Part shown: piece by piece, positions 44,257 through 53,090 of the stretch
Layout of the letters: every line of letters starts with the position of its first letter
Position numbering within the stretch: position 1 is the first letter of the stretch
Position numbers and translations under genes: made by a program
Assembly (NCBI GenBank): GCA_016125265.1
Contig: WGMC01000016.1
Span: forward strand, 161,393 to 225,392
DNA length: 64,000 nt
Origin: Planctomycetaceae bacterium
Lineage (GTDB): Bacteria > Planctomycetota > UBA1135 > GCA-002686595
Direction of reading: 5' to 3'
The notes under the pieces: model-generated
The model's database searches: none
What the model saw: only the letters and a program-made list of their open reading frames with translations
What the model was told of the DNA's origin: nothing

Positions 44257-45231
44257 TCACGGCGCCGGAGCGCCCGGCATCTCGACCAGCACCTTCAGCC
44301 TTCCACCCCGACCCGCGTCGGCCAGGGCCTCCGTCGCGCGGGACAGCGGGTAGCGGGCCTCGATCAGTCGCTCGACCTTTGGTGCTTCCCGTTCGAGCAC
44401 CGCCAGCGCGTCGGCGAGGCGTCCGCATCGGCTGCCCAGGAGGCGCAGCTCTTGCACCACGAGCCGGGCGGCGTCGAACCGCACCGGGCCCGCTGCGGTG
44501 GTCTTCAGCACCAGGGTGCCCCGGGGCGCGAGCAACCCCAGCGCTGCGTCGAGGAGCTCGGGTCGGCCGGACGCCTCGACCACGAGTTCGTAGGGTTCCC
44601 GCGCCGTGGTCGTCGGGGCGAGCGCCGCGCCCAGGTGGTGCACTCCCCCGCCGAGCAGCAACTCGCGCCCGGGATGGCGGCCGAACAGCTCGACCCGCGC
44701 CACACGCGTCGACAGGGCCCACGCGCACAGCAGCCCAAGCCGCCCATCCCCCACCACGGCGGCGCGTTGGGGCGCATGGTCCAGGGCGCCGCTGTCGAGG
44801 ACCGCGAGCGCCGCGGCCAGGGGCTCCGCAAAGACCGCGCGTTCGTCGCTCACGCTGTCCGGCACCGGCACCAGGTTGGCGTGGGGCAGCCGGAGGACCT
44901 CCGCCATCGCGCCGCCGCGGCCGAGGATGCCGAGGACCGTGCGGTCGGGGCAGTGTCGACTGTCGCCCGCGCGGCAGGGTCCGCACGTGCCGCAGCCCGC
45001 GTTGATGTCGCCCACGACGCGCTGGCCCGCGAGGGGGCCGTCCAGGGCGTGCCCCACGAACTCGTGGCCGGGCACACCCTCGAACCCCATGTAGCCGCCG
45101 AGCAGCGCCAGATCGGTGGCGCACACGCCGCAAAGGTCCACGGCGACCCGGGACTCATCGGACCTGGCCTCGGGCCGCGGATGGCCCTGGACCACACGCG
45201 CCCGGCCCTTCGCGATCGAAAGTGCCAGCAT
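44257..45231 (-). CDS. Zinc-dependent medium-chain alcohol dehydrogenase-like protein
   Basis: This 324-residue protein of the MDR superfamily has catalytic zinc ligands in 'VDLCGVCATDLALLGGYMG' and 'VPGHEFVGHAL'. The structural zinc lobe is 'GCGTCGPCRAGDSRHCP'. The cofactor domain is 'RAAVVGDGRLGLLCAWAL' (G.G.LG) followed by 'VELFGRHPGRELLL'. 'ELVVEASGRPELLDAALGLL' and 'PRGTLVLKTT' complete the family pattern. It oxidises or reduces an alcohol, polyol or sugar with NAD(P); the substrate is not deducible. It is shorter than the usual 340-350 residues. It lies 136 bases upstream of the pyrophosphorylase gene on the same strand. Confidence 0.85.
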   Translation of the reverse strand: MLALSIAKGRARVVQGHPRPEARSDESRVAVDLCGVCATDLALLGGYMGFEGVPGHEFVGHALDGPLAGQRVVGDINAGCGTCGPCRAGDSRHCPDRTVLGILGRGGAMAEVLRLPHANLVPVPDSVSDERAVFAEPLAAALAVLDSGALDHAPQRAAVVGDGRLGLLCAWALSTRVARVELFGRHPGRELLLGGGVHHLGAALAPTTTAREPYELVVEASGRPELLDAALGLLAPRGTLVLKTTAAGPVRFDAARLVVQELRLLGSRCGRLADALAVLEREAPKVERLIEARYPLSRATEALADAGRGGRLKVLVEMPGAPAP

Positions 45232-45290
45232 GGGAACGGCTCGCGCGCGCCCCTCCCGAAGCTGGAGAGGCGCGGTCCGGCACGCCTAAC

Positions 45291-45644
45291 TCAACGCCGC
45301 GCGCTGGCCGGCGTTTCCGAGCGGTCGCTCAGCGCCTCGAGCAAGTTCTCCACCAGCTTCGCGAGCCGGTCGACGCGCTTCTCGAGCACCACTTGCCGCT
45401 GGACCAGCTTGCTCACGACGGGCGGCAGGATCGCCTCCCGCGTGTAGTTGCTGATCATGTTGATGATCTCCGCGCGGTTGGCGTCCGGCAACTTGTGGAA
45501 GTGGTAGTTGAACTTCTGCGCCAGGACGTCGTCCGCGATGGACACACACTCGTCCGTGATCTGCTCCGTGGAGCGGCGGTCGTGCTCGACCTTGAACACT
45601 TCGAGTTTGTAGTCGTGCAGGAGCTGGTGGAACTTCGAGTGCAA
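45291..45644 (-). CDS. Small conserved-looking helical protein; unknown
   Basis: This 117-residue protein is not recognised. It is richer in Lys, His, Asn and Ile than its neighbours ('FNYHFHKLPDANRAEIINMISNYTREA'). The predicted structure is all-helical, and the C-terminal 40 residues form a likely coiled coil ('LVQRQVVLEKRVDRLAKLVENLLEAL'). It has no signal peptide and no catalytic motif. The unusually constrained sequence and clean ATG start suggest a real gene that forms oligomers. It stands alone, 59 bases upstream of the dehydrogenase on the same strand. Confidence 0.75.
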   Translation of the reverse strand: MHSKFHQLLHDYKLEVFKVEHDRRSTEQITDECVSIADDVLAQKFNYHFHKLPDANRAEIINMISNYTREAILPPVVSKLVQRQVVLEKRVDRLAKLVENLLEALSDRSETPASARR

Positions 45645-46026
45645 CGCTTCGCCTCGTGTTGTGCGCCGGAGCCCGAAGGGGGGAGGGCCCGGCGGCCGGT
45701 GTGGATCGGGCCCCCTAGGGGGAGGGCCCGTGTGGATGGGAACTTGGGCGCGATGGCGCGGGACTCAGGTCCCTCGACGGTCGCGCCGCCGGGGATGAGA
45801 GCGAGCGCACCGACTCATCCTACCCCGCCCGGAACGGGCGGCAAGTAGCCGCAGGATCCGCGTTCCCGCACCCGTTTGGCGCCTTTCCCGGCACGATTCT
45901 TGAGCCCCGTAACGCACCCGAGGCAGGTGGTCTAGGCTCGAAGCACGTCGTCGGGCCCGGGTGCCCGGTCTCGAGCCCAGCTTCCACGACGCGCACGTCA
46001 GCCGCTGGCCGCTCGCGGGGGTTGTG
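45645..46026. other. 382-base spacer between the small helical gene and fabF
   Basis: It contains two near copies of GGGGGAGGGCCCG and GTGTGGAT-like phrases around 45680-45740, one within a GGGCCCCCTAGGGGGAGGGCCC palindromic patch, and a plus-strand TAGGCT at 45933-45938 without an obvious gene behind it. No coding signal is seen. Confidence 0.5.
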
Positions 46027-47268
46027 TCAGCCCTCGTAGCGGCCGATGCAGATGGACACGTTGTGTCCGCCGAAACCCAGCGAGTTGGAGAGGGCGTTGC
46101 GGATCTTGAGTTCGCGGCCCTCCTTCGGCACGTAGTCCAAGTCGCAGTCGGGATCGGGGTTCTCGAGGTTGCGCGTCGGATGCACGGCCGATTGGTGCAC
46201 GGAGAGGCTCGTCGCCACGAGTTCCACCGCGGACGAGGCGCCGAGCAAGTGGCCGATCATCGACTTGGTCGACGATACCGCGAGGCGCCGCGCGTGGTCG
46301 CCGAACACACGTTTGATGGCGCGTGTCTCGATGGCGTCGTTGTACTTCGTGCTGGTGCCGTGGGCGTTGATGTAGTCGACGGACTCCGGCGAAACCCCGG
46401 CCTGGCGGAGCGCGATGCGCAACGCCCGCGCGGGGCCGCTGCCGTCCTCCTTCGGGGCGGTGATGTGGAACGCGTCGTCCGTGGAGCCGTACCCCTTGAC
46501 CTCGGCGTAGATGCGCGCGCCGCGGGCCTTCGCGCGCTCCAACTCCTCGAAGATCAACACGCCGGCGCCGTCGCCGATGACGAATCCGTCGCGCTGCGCG
46601 TCGAAGGGCCGCGACGCGGCGGCCGGATCCTCGTTCGTGGAGAGTGCCTTCGCCGACGCGAAACCCGAGATGGAGAGCGGGGTCGTGGCGCTCTCCGCGC
46701 CGCCCGTGACCACCACATCGACTTCCCCGGAGCGGATGGCCATGAGCGCCATGCCGATCGCGTGGCCGGACGACGCACACGCACTCGAAGTCGTGAACGT
46801 GGTGCCGAGGATGCCGTGGCGGATCGCGACCTGGCCGCTGACGGCGTTGGCCATGATCTTCGGGATGAAGTGCGGACTGACGCGCCGGGGGCCGCGCTCG
46901 ATCAGCACGAGGTGTTGCTCCTCGATGCCGGTGATGCCGCCGATTCCCGTGCCGATGATGCAGCCCACACGCTCGCGCTCCTCCTCGGGCAGGCCGAGCA
47001 GATCCAGACCCGCGTCGCGCGCGGCCTCGTCGGCGGCCACCAGTGCGTACTGCGTGAACGGATCCAGCTTGCGCATGTCCATCACGTCGAAGTGCGCCGC
47101 GGGATCGAAGTCCACATGCGCGCAGATCTTCACCGGCAACTGGGACGCGTCGAAGAACGTCAGCGGACCGATGCCGTTCTCGCCGGCCAACATGCGCGGC
47201 CACGAGGTCGCCACGTTGGGACCCAGGGCGTTGACGGTCCCGAGACCTGTGATCACGACTCGACGCAT
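46027..47268 (-). CDS. fabF: Beta-ketoacyl-ACP synthase II
   Basis: This 413-residue condensing enzyme elongates acyl-ACP with malonyl-ACP. The N-terminus is 'RRVVITGLGTVNALGPNV'. The nucleophile is in 'TTSSACASSGHAIGMAL'. The catalytic histidines are in 'NAHGTSTKYNDAIET' and 'STKSMIGHLLGASSAVE', and the end 'NSLGFGGHNVSICIGRYEG' is typical. It is the last gene of the fatty-acid cluster (rpmF-plsX-fabH-fabD-fabG-acpP-fabF), 356 bases downstream of acpP. The spacer is filled with tandem repeats, so it may have its own promoter. Confidence 0.96.
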   Translation of the reverse strand: MRRVVITGLGTVNALGPNVATSWPRMLAGENGIGPLTFFDASQLPVKICAHVDFDPAAHFDVMDMRKLDPFTQYALVAADEAARDAGLDLLGLPEEERERVGCIIGTGIGGITGIEEQHLVLIERGPRRVSPHFIPKIMANAVSGQVAIRHGILGTTFTTSSACASSGHAIGMALMAIRSGEVDVVVTGGAESATTPLSISGFASAKALSTNEDPAAASRPFDAQRDGFVIGDGAGVLIFEELERAKARGARIYAEVKGYGSTDDAFHITAPKEDGSGPARALRIALRQAGVSPESVDYINAHGTSTKYNDAIETRAIKRVFGDHARRLAVSSTKSMIGHLLGASSAVELVATSLSVHQSAVHPTRNLENPDPDCDLDYVPKEGRELKIRNALSNSLGFGGHNVSICIGRYEG

Positions 47269-47279
47269 GGCAGGAGGTA

Positions 47280-47336
47280 CCGTTGGAGCGGCGAAAGGGC
47301 CGTTGGGGCGGGTGAAGGGCCGTTGGGGCGGGGCGG
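47280..47336 (-). repeat. Three tandem 20-bp units just upstream of fabF
   Basis: Units start at 47280, 47300 and 47320, with consensus CCGTTGGGGCGGGTGAAGGG on the plus strand. The third is truncated or diverged. They lie 12-68 bases before the fabF ATG, where the ribosome-binding site and leader should be. Confidence 0.8.
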
Positions 47337-47491
47337 TGCGGGGCGAACTCGCCGGGCCGGGCTTGCGCTGTACGACCGAGAGCCCGAGGGAGAACTCGCG
47401 GTGGTGTGGGATCCACCGCGTTGTTGCAGCGTCGCGGCCTTGCGCGCGGCGCGGCGTGGGGCGTTGGCGCGGGAGCGAAGCGGAGGTGGGC

Positions 47492-47539
47492 CGTGACTTC
47501 GCCGGTAACTTCGCCGGTAACTTCGCCGGTAACTTCGCC
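47492..47539 (-). repeat. Four tandem 12-bp units in the acpP-fabF spacer
   Basis: A diverged CGTGACTTCGCC is followed by three perfect copies of GGTAACTTCGCC (47504-47539). The array lies 86 bases downstream of the acpP stop. Confidence 0.9.
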
Positions 47540-47624
47540 GGAGCGGGCCGCGTTCGCGCGGCCGGGACCGCATCGGAACGCTGCCCGGAGCCCGGGCGGC
47601 GCCCGCCGCGGGCCCCAAGCGACG

Positions 47625-47870
47625 TCAGCTCTTGGAGGAGATGTAGTCGATCGCGTTGCCGACCGTCTGGATCTTCTCGGCGTCCTCGTCGGGGATCGAG
47701 ATCTCGAACTCGTCCTCGAACTCCATGACCAATTCCACGGTGTCGAGGGAGTCGGCACCCAGGTCGTTCACGAAGGAGGTTTCCTTCGTGACCTTGTCGG
47801 GCGTGGTGCCCATCTGGTTGCAGACGATCTTGACGACCCGGTCTTCGACGGACTCGGCAGAGGTGCTCAC
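47625..47870 (-). CDS. acpP: Acyl carrier protein
   Basis: This 81-residue acidic protein has the phosphopantetheine site '[21 protein letters not shown]'; the Ser in DSL carries the prosthetic group. The rest ('[14 protein letters not shown]', '[19 protein letters not shown]') is standard ACP helix sequence. It carries growing acyl chains for FabD, FabH, FabF, FabG and PlsX of the same cluster. It lies 312 bases downstream of fabG and 356 bases upstream of fabF, unusually loose packing for this trio. Confidence 0.97.
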   Translation of the reverse strand: MSTSAESVEDRVVKIVCNQMGTTPDKVTKETSFVNDLGADSLDTVELVMEFEDEFEISIPDEDAEKIQTVGNAIDYISSKS

Positions 47871-48182
47871 CGGTGTTTTCTCCTCGGAACGGCCTAGGGG
47901 CCGCGATGGTTGGGCGGTCGCCGCGGGGGCGGCGCCGGGGTTAGGGGGTGTGTAGAGAAAAGGGGTATCCGATCGCCTGCTCCCGGCGCAAGTCCCAGGG
48001 GGGACCGAAGCGGGTCGACGATGCGGTGCGCGGCGCCACCGGATGGGGTGACGTCACGACCCGCGACGCCCCTCTTGCCTCCGGACGGTCGAGCTCGAGA
48101 GCCGCGACCGCCGGTTGCCAAAGGGCGACGGGAATGCTGGATTGGGCGCCGCGTGCGCGGGCCGGAAGGATCGCGCGGGTGG
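47871..48182 (-). other. 312-base fabG-acpP spacer
   Basis: No gene or repeat array is supported. An AT-richer patch at about 47955-47975 (GTGTGTAGAGAAAAGGGGTATC, minus-strand GATACCCCTTTTCTCTACAC) could hold an acpP promoter, but no clear -10/-35 pair was found. Confidence 0.4.
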
Positions 48183-48962
48183 TCACAGGGAGAGCCCCCC
48201 GTCGACGACCAGCGTCTGCCCAGTAATGTAGTCGCCGCCGGGACCGGCGAGGAACACGACGGTAGCGGCGATCTCGCCCGCCTTGCCGATGCGTCCGAGG
48301 GGAATCGCCTCGGCGAGTTTCGCCGCGGCGGCGCCGTCGATCGCGGCGGTCATGTCCGTCTCGATGTATCCGGGCGCGACGGCGTTCACCGTCACACCGC
48401 GGCCGGCCAGTTCCTTGGCGACGGAACGGGTGAGGCCGATCACGCCGGCCTTGCTGGCCGCGTAGTTCACCTGGCCCGCGTTGCCCGTGATGCCGACCAC
48501 GCTGGACACGTTGACGATGCGCCCGCGCGACTTCATGAGGAGGCGCGAGGCCGACTTCACGAAGTTGAAGGTGCCCTTCAGGTTGACGTCGACGACGCGG
48601 TCGAAGTCCTCCTCGGACATCCGCAGGAGAAGCCCATCGCGGGTGATGCCCGCGTTGTTGACGAGGATGTCGAGCCCGCCAAAAGCCTGGGCGATCTCCT
48701 TCACCAGAGCTTCGACCGCGTTGCTGTCGGCGACGTCGACCCCGAAGGCGTCGGCCTTGACGCCGAGGGCCCGACACGCCTCCACGGTGTCCGCGCAGCC
48801 GGATGCCTTGGTCGCCACGACGGCCACGGCGGCGCCCGCCTGGGCGAGGCCAAGGGCCACGGCGCGGCCGATGCCGCGGGAGGCTCCCGTGACCAGGGCG
48901 ACCTTGCCCATGAGCGGGCGGTCGGCGGCTATCGAGGCGGGGTTCGGCTGGGATGCGTCCAT
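48183..48962 (-). CDS. fabG: 3-oxoacyl-ACP reductase
   Basis: This 259-residue short-chain dehydrogenase reduces 3-oxoacyl-ACP with NADPH. Cofactor motif is 'KVALVTGASRGIGRAVAL'. 'DILVNNAGITRDGLLLRM' is the FabG-typical NAG block. Catalytic Ser-Tyr-Lys are in 'NVSSVVGITGNAGQVNYAASKAG'. The C-terminal 'GDYITGQTLVVDGGLSL' is diagnostic. ATG 48962 gives a 17-residue extension before MGKVALVTG; the inner ATG at 48911 is a plausible true start. It lies between fabD and acpP in the cluster. Confidence 0.95.
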   Translation of the reverse strand: MDASQPNPASIAADRPLMGKVALVTGASRGIGRAVALGLAQAGAAVAVVATKASGCADTVEACRALGVKADAFGVDVADSNAVEALVKEIAQAFGGLDILVNNAGITRDGLLLRMSEEDFDRVVDVNLKGTFNFVKSASRLLMKSRGRIVNVSSVVGITGNAGQVNYAASKAGVIGLTRSVAKELAGRGVTVNAVAPGYIETDMTAAIDGAAAAKLAEAIPLGRIGKAGEIAATVVFLAGPGGDYITGQTLVVDGGLSL

Positions 48963-49076
48963 CGGAATCGGGTCGGGGAAGGGACGGGGAGGATACCGGG
49001 GGCCGCCGGGCGCGTCGAGCGTGCGCGCGGGCTTCCGCGGTGCGTGCGGCGCTCGGCCAGGCGGTTTGGGTGGCGC

Positions 49077-50000
49077 TCAGGCGGCGCCCACGTCCGCTGG
49101 TTCGGCGACGGAGCGCACCTCCGCGTCCGGGTCGATCTTGCGCAGGATGCCGCCGAGCACCGTGCCCGGACCGGGTTCGAGGTACTGGCGCACACCCTTC
49201 GCAAGGGCGTGGCGCATGCTCGCCTCCCACAGCACCGGTGCACAGACCTGCTGGGCGAGGTATCCGCGGATCGCCTCGGGATCGCGCACCTCTTCCCCGG
49301 TGACGTTGGTCGCGAAGGGGATGCGGGGAGCGCGGATCTGCACCTCTTGCAGGGCGGCGGCCAGGCGCTCGGCCGCGGGCCGCATGCACTCCGAGTGGAA
49401 CCCGCCGGCGACGGTCAGGCGCAGCGCCCGGCGCACGCCGTGGGCCTTGGCTTCGGCCTCGACCACATCGAGGGCCGCCAGTTCGCCGGACACGACCACC
49501 TGGCCGGGCGCGTTCAAGTTCGCGACGGAGCAGATCCCCTTGGCGCGGCCGAGGGCGGCCAGCGTCTCGGCCTGCTCGCGCGTCGCGCCGACCAGGCTGG
49601 TCATCGACGACGGGAACTGATCGGCCGCGTCCTGCATCGCCTCGCCGCGCAGGCGCACGAGCCGCACCGCGTCGGCGAAATCGAGGGCGCCCGCGACCCA
49701 GAGGGCCGTGTACTCGCCGAGACTCAGCCCCGCGGCAAACGGCACCTTCGCGAGGTCGAGGCCCTCCTCCTCCACGAGCACGCTGAGGATCGCGACACTC
49801 GTGGTCAAGATGCCGGGTTGGGCCAAATCCGTGCGGTGGATGCTCTCGCCTCCTTCGAAACAGGCCTTCGAAAGGGCAAAACCGAGCGCCTCGTCGGCCT
49901 CCTCGAAGCGGCGCGCGGCGGCGGGATAACGCTGGGCGAAGGCCTGCCCCATGCCGGGGTGTTGGGCGCCCTGTCCGGGCAGCAGGATGGCTCGTTGCAT
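49077..50000 (-). CDS. fabD: Malonyl-CoA:ACP acyltransferase
   Basis: This 307-residue enzyme moves malonyl from CoA to ACP. It starts 'RAILLPGQGAQHPGMGQAF' (GQG), and the nucleophile is in 'FAAGLSLGEYTALWVAGAL' (GLSLGEY). The specificity Arg is in 'VRLVRLRGEAMQDAA' and the catalytic His in 'VAGGFHSECMRPAAERLA'. 'QQVCAPVLWEASMRHAL' and 'LEPGPGTVLGGILRKI' complete the pattern. It lies 29 bases downstream of fabH on the same strand; fabG follows after 114 bases. Confidence 0.95.
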   Translation of the reverse strand: MQRAILLPGQGAQHPGMGQAFAQRYPAAARRFEEADEALGFALSKACFEGGESIHRTDLAQPGILTTSVAILSVLVEEEGLDLAKVPFAAGLSLGEYTALWVAGALDFADAVRLVRLRGEAMQDAADQFPSSMTSLVGATREQAETLAALGRAKGICSVANLNAPGQVVVSGELAALDVVEAEAKAHGVRRALRLTVAGGFHSECMRPAAERLAAALQEVQIRAPRIPFATNVTGEEVRDPEAIRGYLAQQVCAPVLWEASMRHALAKGVRQYLEPGPGTVLGGILRKIDPDAEVRSVAEPADVGAA

Positions 50001-50029
50001 GGTCGTCGAGTCGGGAGCGCTTCGTTCGC

Positions 50030-51019
50030 TTACCAACGCAGGAGGGACGCGCCCCAGGTCATGCCAGCGCCGAACGCGACGAGCACGACCAGTTTCCCGT
50101 CGACCATGCGCCCCTCGCGCACCGCTTCGTCGAGGGCGAGGGGCACCGTGGCGGCGGAGGTGTTGCCGTAGTGCTGGATGTTGACCACCACCTTCTCGTC
50201 GGTCATCCCGATGCGGTCGAGCGCAGCGTCGATGATGCGCCGGTTCACCTGATGGGGCACGATCAGGCCAAGCTCGTCGGGACTGTGTCCCTCGAGCATC
50301 TGCAGGATCAGCTCGCTCATGGTCGACACAGCGAACTTGAAGACCTCGCGGCCGCGCAGGCGGATGTACTGCTCGCCGAGTTCCAACGTCTCGGGCGAGG
50401 TCGGGTGGCGCGAGCCGTTGCCGCGGATGTGGATCAACTCGTACTGCGAACCATCCGCACCCAGCGTGCCCTTCAGCAACTCGCCCCGCCGCACGTCGTT
50501 CCACGGCGCGAGCACCACGGCGCCCGCCGCGTCCCCGAAGAGGATGCAACTCGTGCGGTCCTTGAGGTCCAAGAATCGCGAGAGCACCTCCGCGCCGATC
50601 GCCAGCACGTACCGGGCGCGCCCGGTCGCGATGAAACTCTCGCCCACGTGCAGGGCCGTCATGAAACCCGTGCACGCCGCGGACACGTCGAACGCGGCGG
50701 CGCGTTTGGCGCCCAGCCGGTCCTGGACCAGCACTGCCGTGGACGGCAGCGGGTAGTCCGGCGTCAATGTGCCTACCACGATCAGATCGAGGTCCTCAGG
50801 ACCGATGCCCGCAGCCTCGAGCGCGGGCTTCGCCGCCTGGATGCAAAGATCGCTGGTGGCCTCGTCGGGCGCGGCGAAGCGGCGGTTGCGGATTCCGGAG
50901 CGCTGGACGATCCACTCGTCGGAGGTGTCGAGGAAACTCTCGAACCACTGGTTCGGCACCACCTTCGAGGGTGCGTACGAACCAGTTCCGGCGACGCCTA
51001 CGCGGACGAGTGAGGGCAT
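50030..51019 (-). CDS. fabH: Beta-ketoacyl-ACP synthase III
   Basis: This 329-residue enzyme starts fatty-acid synthesis by joining acetyl-CoA (or a branched primer) to malonyl-ACP. N-terminus: 'VAGTGSYAPSKVVPNQWFE' and 'DTSDEWIVQRSGIRNRRFA'. The catalytic Cys is in 'AFDVSAACTGFMTALHV', His in 'LIVPHQVNRRIIDAAL' and Asn in 'IQHYGNTSAATVPLALDEA'. 'CILFGDAAGAVVLAP' is also typical. It follows plsX in the conserved order plsX-fabH-fabD, 261 bases downstream. Confidence 0.96.
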   Translation of the reverse strand: MPSLVRVGVAGTGSYAPSKVVPNQWFESFLDTSDEWIVQRSGIRNRRFAAPDEATSDLCIQAAKPALEAAGIGPEDLDLIVVGTLTPDYPLPSTAVLVQDRLGAKRAAAFDVSAACTGFMTALHVGESFIATGRARYVLAIGAEVLSRFLDLKDRTSCILFGDAAGAVVLAPWNDVRRGELLKGTLGADGSQYELIHIRGNGSRHPTSPETLELGEQYIRLRGREVFKFAVSTMSELILQMLEGHSPDELGLIVPHQVNRRIIDAALDRIGMTDEKVVVNIQHYGNTSAATVPLALDEAVREGRMVDGKLVVLVAFGAGMTWGASLLRW

Positions 51020-51071
51020 GGCGGGTGGGGTTGGGACGGCCGACCCCAGGGTGGGGCGCGACAAGCGGGGG

Positions 51072-51077
51072 ATTCTA
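51072..51077 (-). promoter_or_regulatory. Candidate -10 hexamer (TAGAAT) upstream of fabH
   Basis: TAGAAT on the minus strand, 52 bases before the fabH ATG, is the best -10 match in the plsX-fabH gap. A CTGTTT 17 bases upstream could be a weak -35. An internal promoter would allow fabH-fabD to be expressed apart from rpmF-plsX. Confidence 0.35.
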
Positions 51078-51280
51078 CGCAGGACGGCCCTCGGAAACAG
51101 GGGCCGGGTGTGAAGTGGGCCGGAACGCTCCTCCACGTGCGACGGATGACGTGCCCGGGCAGCCCCGAGGGTGCCGACGCGCGCCCCCCCCCCAACACGG
51201 GACGCCGCGCAGAACGGCGGCGGGGATCGACCGCGGCGCCCCGAGGTCGCACTCCCGTTGCTCAGCTCGACCCCCGGGGG

Positions 51281-52282
51281 TCAGCTCACCGCGCTCAGGC
51301 CAGCGACGATGTGGCGGTTGACATCGGCGTCGAGCGAACGGGCGGCCACCGCGAGCGCGTTCGCCACGGCCCCCGCGTCGGACTTGCCGTGCCCGATGAC
51401 GACGGCGCCGTTGACCCCGAGCAGGAGCGCGCCGCCGTACTCGGCGTAGTCGATCTTCTTGCGCAGGCGCTCCATGGACTCGGCGCCCCACTCCGCGCGG
51501 TTCGCGCGCAGCTCCTTGGTGAAGAGCCCGAACAGGAAGGTCGACATGCCCTCCATCAACTTGAGCACCACGTTGCCAGTGAAGCCGTCGCACACGACGA
51601 CCTCGCAGCCGCCGGCGAAGAGGTCGCCACCTTCCACGTTGCCCACGAACGGCAGCGCCGACGCGGTCAGTAGCTCGTGGGTCGCCTTGAGCAGATCCGT
51701 GCCCTTCGAGGGTTCCTCACCGATGTTGAGAAGGCCGACGCGCGGGTCCTTCTGGCCGATCACGGTGCGGGCCCACACGCTGCCCATCCACGCGTACTGC
51801 AGGAGGTGCTCGGGTTTGGCCGCGATGTTTGCGCCCATGTCGATCCACGTGAGCGGATTGCCCGTCAGGTCGATCGTCACCGCGATGCCGGGGCGTTTGA
51901 TGCCCTCGAGGGTGCCGAGGCCCAGGGTCGCCGCCCCCACCACCGCGCCGGTGTTGCCCATGCTGACGACCGCGGCGGCGGCGCCGGTTTTGACCGCGCC
52001 CACGCAGCGCGAGATCGACGAATCGGGCTTCGCGCGCAGCGCCGTCGCCGGCGATTCGCCCATCCCGATCACCTGCGTGGAGTGCAGGATCTCAAACCCC
52101 GGGTTGCCGCCGGACTCGGCGAGGCCCGACTCGATGGCGCCGCGGTCGCCGACGAGCAGCAGCCGCTCGGGATCGAGCCGGATGTTGCCGCTCGAGTCGC
52201 AGGCCCGCAGGGCACCCAGAAGGTTGATCGAGGGGGCGTCGTCGCCCCCCATCACGTCTAGCGCGATCCGTCCTTGGCTCAT
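51281..52282 (-). CDS. plsX: Phosphate acyltransferase PlsX
   Basis: This 333-residue enzyme makes acyl-phosphate from acyl-ACP for membrane phospholipid synthesis. The start 'RIALDVMGGDDAPSINLLGA' is diagnostic (A.D.MGGD.aP). Others are 'LLLVGDRGAIESGL', 'SISRCVGAVKTGAAAAVVSMGNTGAVVGAA', 'PGIAVTIDLTGN', 'DMGANIAAKPEHLLQYAWMG' and 'GNVEGGDLFAGGCEVVVCDGFTGNVVLK'. Position between rpmF and fabH is the widespread bacterial arrangement. Confidence 0.96.
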   Translation of the reverse strand: MSQGRIALDVMGGDDAPSINLLGALRACDSSGNIRLDPERLLLVGDRGAIESGLAESGGNPGFEILHSTQVIGMGESPATALRAKPDSSISRCVGAVKTGAAAAVVSMGNTGAVVGAATLGLGTLEGIKRPGIAVTIDLTGNPLTWIDMGANIAAKPEHLLQYAWMGSVWARTVIGQKDPRVGLLNIGEEPSKGTDLLKATHELLTASALPFVGNVEGGDLFAGGCEVVVCDGFTGNVVLKLMEGMSTFLFGLFTKELRANRAEWGAESMERLRKKIDYAEYGGALLLGVNGAVVIGHGKSDAGAVANALAVAARSLDADVNRHIVAGLSAVS

Positions 52283-52506
52283 CGTCTCTCAGCTCTGCCG
52301 GTGTTCGGCTCTGCCCACGGTCCTAGGTTGGCCGCGTCTTCCACGGCCCTTCGGCATTGGCGTTGCGCTGCGGGAGGCGTGCGGCAGCCACCGCACCCGC
52401 GCGGGCCACCACGCGCGCGCGGCGCGTCGGTCGCGGGTAACCCTGCGCGGCGGCAACGCCGCCCGAGAGCGCGGCGCGCCCCTTGGGATGCGGCGCGCCG
52501 CGGGGA

Positions 52507-52713
52507 TCAGAAGTCCTGCTTCTCGAGCACGTCCGTGCCCTTCTTCTCGCCGCCCCGCGCGAAACCGTAGTAGCCGCAGTTGTCGCACACCCGGTGGGCG
52601 CGCACGGCCGCGCCGCAGTGGGCGCAGCGGTTCAACTGGATGTCCTTCAGCGCGAGGTGGGAGCGGCGCAGGCCCGTGCGGGACTTGGAGTGGCGGCGCT
52701 TCGGATTGGGCAT
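52507..52713 (-). CDS. rpmF: 50S ribosomal protein L32
   Basis: This 68-residue protein starts 'MPNPKRRHSKSRTGLRRSHL', the standard L32 opening. A zinc-ribbon form follows with 'CAHCGAAVRAHRVCDNCGYY' (two CxxC pairs). The tail 'FARGGEKKGTDVLEKQDF' is slightly extended. It begins the fatty-acid cluster. The DUF177/YceD gene that often precedes rpmF is absent from the 429 bases upstream. Confidence 0.97.
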   Translation of the reverse strand: MPNPKRRHSKSRTGLRRSHLALKDIQLNRCAHCGAAVRAHRVCDNCGYYGFARGGEKKGTDVLEKQDF

Positions 52714-52847
52714 GGGAGGTGTGGGTCGGGTCGTCGCGGGAACCCCCGCTCGGACGGAAGAAGAGTTGCCCGGGCCGCGCTCCCGGTCGGTGTCGCCACC
52801 TCTTGGGGGGCGAATCCGGCCGGGCGGCGCGGCCCGGAGTTCATGGA

Positions 52848-52899
52848 CGGCGGTCATGCACGGCGGTCGTGCGCGTTGGTCGTGCACGGAGGTCGTGTA
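52848..52899 (-). repeat. Four tandem 13-bp units upstream of rpmF
   Basis: Units start at 52848, 52861, 52874 and 52887, with pattern CGGCGGTCGTGCA. Each copy differs by one to four bases. The 13-bp unit cannot keep a reading frame, which supports a non-coding region. Confidence 0.85.
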
Positions 52900-53029
52900 C
52901 GAAACGTCGCGCCCCGTGGCGAAGGGCGGAACTGTAGCCAGCCCACGGGGTGGGCGTCAACGCCCAGGAAGCCGCAGTCCCCGGACCGCGGGGGCGCTCC
53001 GCCGTGGCGAGGCACCACTCCGTGGCCCG

Positions 53030-53090
53030 GAGAGCGTCCCCGGGAGCCAGCGCGGCCCTGGGAACCAGCGCGGGTCCGGGAGCCGACGCC
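53030..53090 (-). repeat. Imperfect tandem repeat of about 17 bp
   Basis: CCGGGAGCCAGCGCGGC, CTGGGAACCAGCGCGGG and CCGGGAGCCGACGCCCGG follow one another, with 3-5 differences between copies. Confidence 0.6.

Larger units (their letters stand above)
47269..47624 (-). other. 356-base acpP-fabF spacer made largely of tandem repeats
   Basis: Two separate arrays (listed individually) occupy both ends. The middle is GC-rich without coding signal. This is unusual for a gap that normally measures tens of bases in acpP-fabF pairs. Confidence 0.6.

Noticed and set aside
45933..45960. Small RNA driven by the plus-strand TAGGCT in the fabF spacer
   Set aside because: No terminator or conserved structure follows; the hexamer alone is not enough.
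47492..47539. Iteron-like 12-bp repeats as a replication origin
   Set aside because: No DnaA boxes, no AT-rich unwinding region and no replication gene nearby; similar arrays with other units occur all over the window.
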